A stretch of 64,000 nt of DNA from Numida meleagris. Taxonomy: Eukaryota > Chordata > Aves > Galliformes > Numididae. Below are positions 21,511 to 32,325 of the stretch, one piece after another. Position 1 is the stretch's first letter. Every line of letters starts with the position of its first letter. The stretch lies in contig NC_034415.1 of NCBI RefSeq assembly GCF_002078875.1, forward strand, positions 16,775,331 to 16,839,330, written 5' to 3'. The notes under the pieces are model-generated. The model did not search any database and had not been told where the DNA came from. It was given only the letters and a program-made list of their open reading frames with translations. A program made the position numbers and the translations under genes.

Positions 21511-24417
21511 TACTACTAAAACTGACGCGGTTTTGGTTTTATTGTATCACCTGTGTTTATTAGCCTAAAGCAAGAACCTGATAAAATTAAGAGTAAGTTA
21601 AGATGAATAAAGGAAGTGGAAAAAATAATGAGAGAAAGGTTGTAGAGCTGGCTGAAATCCAGGAGACCTCTTTCACACTTTTCTCCAAAAAGAAAAAAAA
21701 AATGCAGGAAAACCCTAAAAGCTGCATTCACGTCTTTGAAACTTGCCTGAAGTTGTCTTTAAATGTTAAAAAAAAAAAAAAAGTAAGAAAGACATGAATA
21801 ATAACTTGATTTTGGATTTCTATCTTTTGTGAAATGTCTTTGTCCTTTTCATGTTTATTTGGAAAACTTCAGTACAAATTATTTACAAATAATAAAACAA
21901 TCCTACTTATTTTCATAAGTGTCTGTACTAATAACATTCTTACTTTGTAAAATGAATTAAACATGACCTGCATAATAGCTAAATATTTGTCATGGTAATG
22001 TCTTTTTGTGAGAGATGAATTATTCTGAAGCGCTCAAATCTTCCAAACTAAATCCCAGAATGTGTTATTATGAGGTAAAATAAAAAAAATGGCTAGGACT
22101 GTTACTTTTATGCAGAGACATCATAGGAAAAGTAGAATGTTCTTCCATTCTAATCGCACACAATCTCTTTTCAAAATAATGATGTGTAATTGTGTGAAGA
22201 AGAAAGTTTATGCATCATAGGAGAGGGGCTTATGTTTTTGAACGCAACCAGAACTGACCAGGAAAGTCGGACGTGGCTGTGAGCTGCCAGCTAGGTGACA
22301 CAGTCTGCTTTTCTGTGTGTGCTGAGTGTTGTGTTCAACTATATTAACACATGTATAGAGGTTTTGAAAACTAGGTCATCAGTGGGACAACATCTTTTTA
22401 CTATGATGTATAGTCTGAATGTGTAAACAACCAAAATAATATCTGCGCATACTGTGAATCATATCCCTATTTTATCCTTAGTTTTCACTTTTTCCTTATA
22501 TAAGCAAACTCCTATTGATTTTGAGCAGATTTTGCTTGAATAAGGACTGAGGTGGGACTGCAGTATTTGGCCCTAAGGATTTTGTGAGCTACTATGAATC
22601 ACAAGAATTTGAAGACAATATATTTTAAAATGATTTCCTCTCAACTGCATTACTACATACTGTGTGTTACTAGCAGCCACGTGAATGTTGTTACCATATG
22701 GCTAAACATCCTCTTTCCTCCATTCCCTGTTTACTCATTTTTCAGAGCCTCCCTAGTTTTCTTGGCAGGTTGTTGTTGCAGAACTGCTATTGATGGGACT
22801 CTTCAGCCCATGCACCTTGATTCTAATGTTCTATCCGAAAGCCTGGTATCCAGCTTTTCATTTACCTTCAGACTTCTTTTGAAGACAGCCCCCCTTGGTA
22901 TAAATCCTGACAGTCTACATCAAGGCCTCAATCTTCTTTCTCCTTGCCGTGGAGTTTGTGATCAACAGCAAGAAGTCAGTTCTGTCTCCTTTATGTCTCT
23001 AGAGTTTTTAGAACTCTGAAAATACTAAGAGCGTGACCTTGGGATATTTTTTTTCCAGAAAGTGAACAAAGAGGAACTTGTCAGTCAGTCTTTTTGAAAG
23101 CTAATTCTGACAGGGAAACTGCAGTCTGCAGCTGTCATTGGGCAAAAGGTATAAATATGGCCCAAACGTGAGGCACACTGTAAAGCAGGGCTCAAATAAA
23201 TGCAAGATGTTGGTCAAAAACTTTCTGACTCTGAACAGTGGCTTCCGTGAATCAGGATGTATGCTTGTTCTCAGTTGTAGTGTACTGCTTGCTAACCTTT
23301 CCAAAAGAGGCTGTATGCCTTGGGCTTTTTGGTGACTTTGTGCTATTGTAGTGTATGTGGGAAAATAGGTATTTTTGTCTCTGAATCAGGGCCCATTGTA
23401 TTTCCGCAGTTCTATATCAATTTAACGAGAAAATGAAATAACAAGCTTCATTTTAAATTTCCAGATAAATAAAAGTATTTCAGAGGCTTGCACATTTGCT
23501 TCTTCTCGAATTGGTTAAAGTGGTGATCCAGAGTTTTTTTCCTATAATTTCTATGCATTTTGTGGGTGTTTTTTTCCTATCTAATTTTTTTTTCCCTGGG
23601 TTTTCTGAAACTGTACAAATTATAGATTTGTGGGTCCAAATAGATTCTATATTCCAGTAGAATTCTATTTCCAATAGAGTTTTATCGTGCCTTAATTGGA
23701 AATATATGCTATACAGTTATTAGGAAATAACTGAGAAGCAAAGTAAAATAAAGAAAGGAAACTTACAACCTGCTTTTTTACCCTTATGACTTGGAGGTAA
23801 GTGTAAGAATAGAGTAAGAAAACACCTGTAAATTGCAAATATAGGTGAAAAAACAATGTTACTCTGATAAGTTAAGTGTTTTTGGAAAAAGGAATTACTA
23901 TTCAAGAAGTAAGAAGAGAATATAGTGTACTGCTTACTAATCAAGTATTTGTACACCACTCAAATTATTTTCTTTAATGCCTGTGGAAAAAAACATCTTC
24001 TCAGATGTTATCAAATATGCAAAACAATGTATTAAAAAAAATCTTCAAACCTTTTGCATAATTACTTCTGATAGCAGATGTAGATACTTTATCTACATAA
24101 ATTAAAACATTGTTCCAGAGTGCTGCTGCATTTAAAGTTATGCCAGTCAAGGGCAATATTAAAGGTTGCTTGCCTCCCAGTCTCATTGGGCAGGGTTATT
24201 TCTAGAGATGCATTCTTTTTGAAATAGCTAAATTATTTTCTAAGTGCTTGTTTTTTAACTGTAATTAATCCTTTGCACTTCTATATCTGTTCCTTTAAAA
24301 ATCTCCTAACTGCTGAATTAAATCTAACAAAATCCCATTGGAGTTGCATTTAATTTATTAGCTTTAAAATTCTAATGGAAATACCTACAAAGGTGCAAAG
24401 GATTCAGGATTATTAAA
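21511..24417. other. Non-coding stretch with the longest chance open frame
   Basis: AT-rich, with an A15 run at 21768-21782. A 141-codon plus-strand frame at 22594-23019 is the longest non-CR1 frame. It has no recognisable domain, no strong start context and unremarkable codon use, and such a length is expected by chance in 64 kb of this composition. I do not call it a gene. Confidence 0.45.
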
Positions 24418-24540
24418 CTAGGAGGTCAATAAATATTGCATCTGTTTTACAGATGAGGAAACTGAGGCAGTGGGAGGTTAAGTGATGAATGTTGTAAGGG
24501 AAAGGTTTAGAAAGATAGAAATAGAATTCAAAGCTTCAGT
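24418..24540 (-). mobile_element. MIR (CORE-SINE) remnant
   Basis: In reverse complement the MIR core is clear: TTTTACAGATGAGGAAACTG directly followed by AGGCAGTGGGAGGTTAAGTG. The left part (GGTCAATAAATATTGCATC) parallels the AT-rich stretch that follows the core in MIR. The right part has a weak B-box-like AGAATTCAAAGC from the tRNA-derived head. About 120 bp survive of an element normally near 260 bp. This is the best preserved ancient SINE in the window. Confidence 0.75.
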
Positions 24541-24799
24541 AATGCAGTTGCACTAGATGGAAATGCTATGGATTTTCACTGTTTTGTATACATCAGAATT
24601 TATCTCTGCTTGAAGGATTCAAGACATGTAGTTCATAGGTTTTCCCTTTAATTAAAATAATGGCATAATCCCTTTGAAAAGTGCCAACATCTGAACTGTC
24701 TTTTACTAAGTTTGTTTCCTTCTTCCTTGTCCCCAGTTTGCCTGACATTTTGGAGGAAATGTGTTTTGTTTCTTTAGAAAAATTGGAAGTATTAATTCA

Positions 24800-24925
24800 A
24801 TCTTTAACTTCAGAGATGGAAAAGAGTTAATAGAAACATTAATAAGTACAACCTTAATAGGATTTGAACTCCCAACCTTTGAAATATGAATTAGAAATTT
24901 ATCTGGTAGTCTACACAGTCTTTCA
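24800..24925 (-). mobile_element. Possible second tRNA-derived SINE relic
   Basis: AGGATTTGAACTCCCAACC at 24859-24877 is a good reverse-complement B-box (tRNA T-loop) with its surround. To the right, AGTCTACACAGTC could be the decayed A-box side. To the left, GAGATGGAAAAGAGTTAA loosely recalls the MIR core word GAGGCACAGAGAGGTTAA. It lies about 300 bp from the clear MIR and would be a separate insertion in the same direction. Only the B-box segment is convincing. Confidence 0.4.
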
Positions 24926-26390
24926 TTAGCAGCCATGGGAATTTACAGGTGTTAAATTAGTTAGAGAAATGCTCCGCTATTCCATGAATGCAATAAAAAC
25001 ATAATGAGAACTACAAGGAAATAAATTAATTCTAAAAAAGAAAATCTAATATAAGGGCAACAAAGTTCAAGTAAAGCCTGCTCTTTAGTTTCTAACAAGA
25101 TCTGTGAAATGTCACCAATATTAGAGTTAATACTGCATTGTTATGCTTCACTTGTTAAAATATTTTCATTATATGCAAACCCTACTGAATTTTTGGCCTC
25201 CCTTTCTGCATTTTTTTCTGCATTTTGAAAATTTCCATGTAATAGTTTGCCAGTTGAAATTATAATGTATCTTAATATGGTAGAATTACAAGCCTTTGTT
25301 CTGAAGCTTTATATAATAGGGAGCTCACTGCTCACAGGTGTTGATGAGCTAGAAAAGGAGCAGTGTGGAGCTGCTGGAGGTAGGTAGAGCACAACTACTG
25401 CCTCTGGAGGGGAGGAAGGGAAAATGGCTCAATTAACCAAGCATCTTTTCTGCTTGAGCTATGTGACAACATTAGAAATTTTGAGTAAAAATGTTTTCAC
25501 TCTGAGGGCATTAGAATACTGCTATCCCAGTAGGCTAAAGTAAGAATTAAAAAACATGACTGAGTGTTCAAAACCTGAAGACTTCACAGTGTAAATACAT
25601 TGAAGTGTGAATTAGGGGATTTAGTTTTATTAATTTATTATTGGCTCTCATGTTCTTTTTCTTCCTTCTGATTTTCAAAAATGAAAACTTGGATATGAAG
25701 CGTATTTAGATTTAGCTGATGCATGTAATACATCCGTGTAGGACATTTTGCTCCATTACACTCTTAAGCGTCTTTTCCAGTGTATCACTGTTGGTGTGTG
25801 TTACTAACACAGCTGTAATGAATGAAAAAAATTGTTCCTCTCACTGGAAGGAGTGGTTCATAGGCACATAGGACTGTAGAATAGTTGCTACTGAGAGATT
25901 TGGCATAGATTGCCAAAATCAGATCAAAGTAGATGTCCTGTCAATTACTATAGTCTCTCTGTATCTTTTTACAGAGAAGTAAAGGCTGAACAGTGAGGCT
26001 GGATGTAGTGCAATGCTTGGTGTTACCTGAGGGAGAAGTGTGAAAAAGAGACATAATTTGTTAATGGATCTTACATTTCACATTTGTGCTGTGTCAAACT
26101 CTGGATGCTAGTATATTGTTTGCAACAATAGACATACCCAATTTTTAGTTCAAGAGCTTCTTAATCAGGAGCTGCTATGTTATCTCTCTACTTCGTTTCT
26201 CACACATCCTGTACAGACCTAAATATTGTGGGTAAAAATAAATAAATTAAAGTATTCTACACAGACTGCTATCAAGAAAAGAGAGAATAAGAAAAGGCTA
26301 AATGAAATTCTGGCTTTGTATTTCCATCCATTCTTGATTGAGGGGGTGGGAGGGGTGGAGAATACTCCTGGATTGTGGTAACCTGGTAAC
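24926..26390. other. Non-coding stretch, nothing recognised
   Basis: AT-rich, with no gene. A short G-rich spot (three G runs) at 26342-26355 falls one run short of a quadruplex pattern. Confidence 0.4.
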
Positions 26391-26409
26391 TTTTTTTTTT
26401 TTTTTTTTT
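26391..26409 (+). repeat. T19 homopolymer
   Basis: Nineteen T in a row, without a recognisable retroposon beside it. Confidence 0.9.
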
Positions 26410-28157
26410 GCTCTGAATTACTTTCAAAGCAGCTCTGATCATTAGGGAATAGATAATAATTTCAAAGTTTTATCCTTTGAATATCCTTCTAGAATACTTA
26501 ACTAGATAAAAGTATGTTAGGTTCAGCTTCTCAAAATTTATCCTGTTAATTTTCTCTCTCCAAGAACTCTTAGCCGTCATTTACAACACCTGGGTTGAGC
26601 AGAGTGAGGGTCTCCAACCTTGCAACAGAGTAGGAAGGAATATCCAGCTATGCTGGGTATCTTCTAATGAGTTAAAGCTGCCTTTGCTGTCAGGAGACTC
26701 TGCTTACTGTGAGCTTGCTTTGGCCTTGGTATTGTCTCACCCCTCCTCTCAGAACATTTACAGAAAGCAGTGAATGCTAAAGAAAGGGGAGTTTACCTCT
26801 ATGGTTGTATGTTGCTTTTCCTTCATTCTGCATTAGTTGTCTTTTTTTTCAAGCTTTTTCTATTTGTTACCATCTGTTTTATATTGTGATATATCTTCAC
26901 TGTGGCATCCAGTAGTAAATACAGTGAAATTGAGACTTGCTGAGAACAGTACTTAGAATGCAGTTGTGAACCTTTAATTCAGTTGAACTGAATGACTTAA
27001 AATGGATTAGAAGTCTCCTCTGGACCTTTAGAATTACATATCTTTTACTATAGAAGTATGTTGCTTTTATATATGTAAATATATACATTATACTCTGTAT
27101 GTCCAATATAAATATTTAATACCTTCTGGGAAAATACTTGGGAAAATGACACTTTTTGAGTTCTCAATAATTAAGGATGAAATATGCACCCTTATTTCCT
27201 ATGTTATTTAATAAAATATACCATTTTAATTTGTTATATCAGTCACATAGTGGAATTAAAATAATTCAATGTTCATAGGCTTTGTGCATAAAATATCTTT
27301 TAACTTGGTGATTTAATACCATATAGCTTCGTTATTTTAAAGCAGAGCTATAGGCACACACATCATTGTGTCACTTTTTGTGAAATACAGCGAGGAGGAA
27401 CAAATAATATTATTTTAATTATTAGAAAAAAAACCCTCAAAATTGCCATACAAAACACAGCAATTTGAAAGACCTACAGGTCCTGCTTGATGCTAGTAGG
27501 TAGAGTTTTTAGAGAAGGTAAACTTAAAAGTGACTTGAAACCATTAGGATGGTTCACATCTGTAGAATTAAAATAAGTAGCTTGAGAAGTCAAAAACGAC
27601 AGAAGTGATTTCAACACTTCCGATATTTCCTGCGTTTCTGGAGCGTGTTTCTTAACCCAGACTTTGTGTTAGTCTGTGCTACTGTGCTTCTGCACATTTC
27701 ATCAGTTGGAAAGATATCTTTATGTCCTTCAAAATGATCTTCCTAGTTTCTGACACAGTTCTGTTGTTACCTTCCTGTGAGGTAAGTGAGGACTTCTGGG
27801 TTTTGTTTTTATCCTGAGAGCTGAGGCAGGAAAATTGAAAAGGATGCATGTCTCTCAGGGGCTGCAGTGCTCCCAGAAGATGGGTTGGTTTTCCCTCCTC
27901 AGCACTGTCTGCTGGAAGGCTGCTGGTTTTACCTTTGGTTCTAGCCTTTTCAGTTTTTGGCTGAATAATTTTTTGTGGATCTATATCGATCTGACTCGTT
28001 TCTGTTATTAAGTGTTCTTTCCTTTTGCAGTTCTTCTTTCAAGTTGAGTTTTTGGTCTGTATTTTAGCAAGAGCTTCAGGTGAACTTGTGTCCACTAGTT
28101 GGTCATCCCTTTAGAAAACAGTTTTAATTTGCTGCAACATTTTCCTTGGCCTTTCCT
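26410..28157. other. Non-coding stretch, nothing recognised
   Basis: No gene or repeat. 27130-27320 is very AT-rich, with many ATTA/TTTAAT words. Confidence 0.4.
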
Positions 28158-28188
28158 CCCCCTCCCCTTTCCCCCCCCCCTTTCCCCC
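28158..28188 (-). other. G-quadruplex motif, minus strand (C-rich plus strand)
   Basis: On the plus strand there are C runs of 5, 4, 10 and 5 with gaps of T, TTT and TTT. The minus strand therefore has four G runs with loops of 3, 3 and 1, a textbook quadruplex pattern, and the plus strand could form an i-motif. The C10 run will also be prone to length variation. Confidence 0.75.
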
Positions 28189-30429
28189 TTTAATTGAGCT
28201 GGTTCCTTCTCCAGAATGCTCTGCCACGTAGGTATGTTAATTCAATTCATACAGAATGAGCTTTTCTCCCTTCCCAAGAGAAGCTCAGCTCTGCCTTCTG
28301 AACTCAGCCTATTATTCAGCCTGTCTCGCTACCTGGCAAATCTCTGATTTTAGTGATTCCTGTCATACCCTGCTTTCTATCTCATACATTCACTTTATTT
28401 TTTTCCTTTTTTTTAATGTGATTTTCTTTTATAGATAATATTCTTGCCCTTCACATACACAACTTTTGATTGATTTTTTTTAAAAAACACTTTTCTCATG
28501 TTTTTATACTTCCATCTTCATTTCCAAGTCCTCTCATGTTTGGTTTATTCCGGTCCTATAATACCACCCTGTTTCAATCCAGCAGTGATTTTTGTATATT
28601 TTCATTTATGTTCCTGAGGTGAACAAACTTTCACTGGGGTAGTAATGTTTTGGATGTTCAGTGTAGCCATTAACCACCTGTTTTATGGAACAAAAGGAAA
28701 ACATCTCTAGATTTTGAAGTAGCAGCCTTGTAGAACTGAGTTCAGAGGTGGAGGTTCATGTGCCCTACCTACGTGGGTCAATTTAAATAGTAGTAGGTAA
28801 GCTGTTCTTCAGTATTTATTGTGGTAGAGTCATTCTTGAAACACATGTAGGAAATATGGCAGAAAAGTATTGAAATCACTTAAATAAAATAAGAGGAATT
28901 GGAACAAGTTTAAATGTTTCACTCCATACTGGAGGTTGCAGATAATGCCTAGACCTGCAGACATCCTTTATTGCCTTGTATTTCCAGTCTTGACAGCCGT
29001 ACTTAAATTGGGACCCGCTGTCCTACAGAACATTACTCTGATGTAGCTGAATTGTGGCTGTAAACCACAGACTATCGCAGGAAGGCCTTACCTCTGGAAT
29101 GTTCCTGAGCAACTTAGCTGAGCTAAGACTTTCTGAGAGCAAGTTGGCCAATGATGCAAAATCTTGAAAAAAAAAGTCCGATGCTTCATGTCTCTCACCC
29201 CTGGTCATACACAACTAGGATCTCTTCTTCTTTCATTTCATTATTAAGAATAAATCAGTATGTCTGATAGCATTACAGCAAGGGTCAAAAAGTCCAAAAT
29301 ATCGTCAGAACCTGTTCAGGTAGAACTTACACAGCATCACTGAGAGTACTACTTGAGTAAGAACAACACTGGGACTCCTGTTTATTGAATTATTCTATGT
29401 TATTGTGGTGATTGGGGTTAAAGAGAAAGACTTGTATTTTCTTCATGCAGTACGTGAAGTATGGTATAACTTCTACGTGCAAATGAAAAAATACCGAATA
29501 GATTATGAGATAAGTCATCCTCCATTAGTAGTCGTGAAATCTCGACTTTTTTTCCTCAACCTGTTTTGCTACTTGGTTTGATGTTTTCAGCATGATGACT
29601 TCTGGTTCAAGCAGTGGGATGGCACACTGTACCTTGGGCTACTGCAAGGATTTCTTCTAAATTCTTACGAAGTACTAGCAATACTTCTCATGCTGAAAAG
29701 TTAATATTACAGTATGTTGGAGCATTGATGAATGGCAGTCTGTAAGCCCAATATATTAATTTATTTATTTTTTCCAGGCAAACATACTCCTCCTTATGTA
29801 AAGGCCAAGAAATTAATGAATGATTTTATTCTTCCCCCTTGCAGCCTGCACAGGGTAATTATATATTATTAATAATGCAGCAGTACAAATGATATTAAAT
29901 GAACTACATTTGTTAATGTAGATCTTATCCTACTGCTTTTTCCATCAGTGGACTGTTTCTCATCAGGGGGTACTAATTAGCTGTAATATGTGGAAAGATG
30001 GGACAGAAATCAAATCTGATAAATAGGATAGATTTGGGAAAAGTCAGGAAGAATACCATTTAAGGCTGTGAATGTATTATTAAGAGAAGAGATGAGAATT
30101 CTTGCTTTTCCGTATATTTCACAGTCATTTGAAAGCTGGAAGGTATCACCTCTTATTCTACCGGAGTTATAAGGGCTCATTTCATTTGTCAAATTTGTAA
30201 TGTTTTCTTTTGCAATAACAGAAGCGCATATAAAAGCTATCAAAGTCTTTACTATTCTTCCTCTTGCATTTAAACTAATGCATTAATGAAAATTAGTGAT
30301 TGCTTATTGCCGTTAGATATGTATTTTTAAAAAATTACTACCCCCCTGGTAAAGTTTATTTTCCCTCTGTTTGAATAACAGTCTCTTAATTTTTGGAGTT
30401 ACACTGTCATAAAGTTAAATGTGGCTATA
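28189..30429. other. Non-coding stretch; possible conserved element near 29.8 kb
   Basis: No gene recognised. Around 29750-29995 there are many TAAT, ATTA and TAATTA core words, including TATTATTAATAATGCAG and ACTAATTAGC, in otherwise non-repetitive DNA. That texture is common in vertebrate conserved non-coding elements, but conservation cannot be judged from one sequence. Confidence 0.35.
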
Positions 30430-30459
30430 TAATGCATAATGCATAGGCATAATGCATAA
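30430..30459. repeat. Imperfect AATGCAT tandem cluster
   Basis: Three copies of ATAATGCATA-like units, two overlapping and one after a CATAGG spacer. ATGCAT is self-complementary, so each unit reads the same on both strands. Could be a chance microsatellite or a cluster of POU-type sites. Confidence 0.6.
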
Positions 30460-32303
30460 ACGTAAGGGATTGTTTTGCCTACTGTTAAAATCAATGGAAA
30501 GATTGTTTTAGGCTCCAGAGGGCATGTTAAGAGACCAAATAATTGTTCTTGCAGTTAATGTATGGTTGAGAACCCAGTCCATATCAATATGAAACGAACA
30601 TAATCTCATTTGAAAACAGCTGTTTGCACCTGTGTTCATAAGATGGTAATTAAATTAATCTCATTGATTAGGAGGCTTACTACACATTTGCATTGTATAA
30701 ATTATTAGTGGAGTCCAGCAGTTCTTGTATGATTTGGGACTATCTCCACCAGCTACACAGTTTCCTTCTCTTGTCCTTCATACAGCTGCTTTCTTTCTCA
30801 AAAACTTCACAAAAACATCCTTCCATTTAGAACATTATGAAAATAGAAACTTGCTTGAAAACTCACAGTAGCAAACTTGACCCTGTGGCATGCCAACCAC
30901 CACAGCAGGCACTGTTTGAAGTCCTCAAGTGAGATGAATTGCCTTGTAATTAAAAAAAAATATATAGAGAGAGTGTTTCATATGCCCCTCTGAAGTGATA
31001 GAATTTGCTTCTTTTCCTTATTATTTTTACTGGTTGCCTGTATGACTATCAGTTGCCCCATACCAGGCAGCAGCATGTCCCATTGCCACTAGGTGAAAAA
31101 GAGCGAGCAATGTGTTGTAGGGGCAGGGATCAAGTGGTGAGGCTGTGCAGCTGGGGCATATGGTCCTGCCCAGCTGGGGTGCCTGTACTATTACACATTG
31201 CAGCCTCAGTGTCCAGGAAACTCTTTAAAAACCTTTGTAGAAATATGGAGATTCAGAATGACTTAATACAACTATTTTGTGTAATTAAAATAAACAGAAA
31301 ACAGATCAATATGTTGAAACAGATGTAAAAATATATAGGTAGACATATTGCACAGAAACCTTAATATTTCATCCAAATGAAATACACTATTCCAAATATG
31401 CCCTGTAGGAGTTTTGCTCAAGGCTATGCTTAGGTATACTCAAAAATTCCCGATAGCTGGTCACAAGGGAAAATATGTTCTCTTACAGATAATTGCTACT
31501 GGCAGCTAGAGACCTAGAGAATTTGATGTGCAATAATGTGACTTGACTATGTATTAAACTTTTCTGAAGGACATGTTTAAAGGAATTTTATATGCTACTC
31601 ACGCTCCTTAGTTTTTTTGGATTTCTCTTCTGTTAGCATGTTTTTAACAACTTCCCTATGTTTAATTTCTGTTAGGGCTCATCCTAATAGTTTTCAGACT
31701 TAAGATTGGAGTGTTTTTCTAAAAATTCTAAACATTTTTTTTATTATTTTTTTCAGAAACAAATGAGTTTTAGAATATGTAGAATGGAAAGGTGTAGGGC
31801 AGAAAAATAAACATCATGTGACATGTAAGGAATATGTAAACAAAGCAGAATTGCATTATTGATGATAGAACTGGAAAAAATGAAACTAGAAAATTTTCTT
31901 TAAAGAGGCATGAGATTAACTATCCAGCTGCTGCTCATTTCCCTGCTTTACATCTCAATGTTGTCTTCTAAACATCTGCTTCTTAGGAAAGCTTAAGAGA
32001 TGACTGACCTTCTTTATTTGAAAGCATGTATGTTCAACATCCACTTCTCTTCTCCATTGGAAAGTACGTAGCAATTGCACACACACAAAAACAATTAAAA
32101 GTAAATGTCCAAACTGCTTGTTAGACTTACTTTTTCCTTTAGTGCTGGTTTGTAATGTTTGTTTCCCAGCTAAATTTGATTTTTCATGAATTATGAGAAA
32201 CTGAAAATGAACTTCCAAAAGTTACAAAATGACACAAGAAGTTGAATAAATATGCAGCTCATAAAAATTCTTGATATCATGAATTTTCTTGTTTGCAGAT
32301 GTT
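30460..32303. other. Non-coding stretch, nothing recognised
   Basis: Mostly AT-rich. A GC-richer patch lies at about 31040-31210 and contains a 107-codon plus-strand frame with no recognisable domain. Confidence 0.4.
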
Positions 32304-32325
32304 AATAGGCCATAAATAGGCCATA
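32304..32325. repeat. 11-bp tandem duplication
   Basis: AATAGGCCATA occurs twice head to tail and is followed by a partial third AATATAGG. A small local duplication. Confidence 0.85.

Noticed and set aside
21209..21511. 100- and 83-codon minus-strand frames rich in Phe, Ser and Leu
   Set aside because: They are the complement of the purine-rich tract, so the open frames come from base composition.
22594..23019. 141-codon plus-strand open frame as a possible gene or exon
   Set aside because: No recognisable domain or coding texture. Frames of about 140 codons are expected about once by chance in both strands of 64 kb at this AT content.
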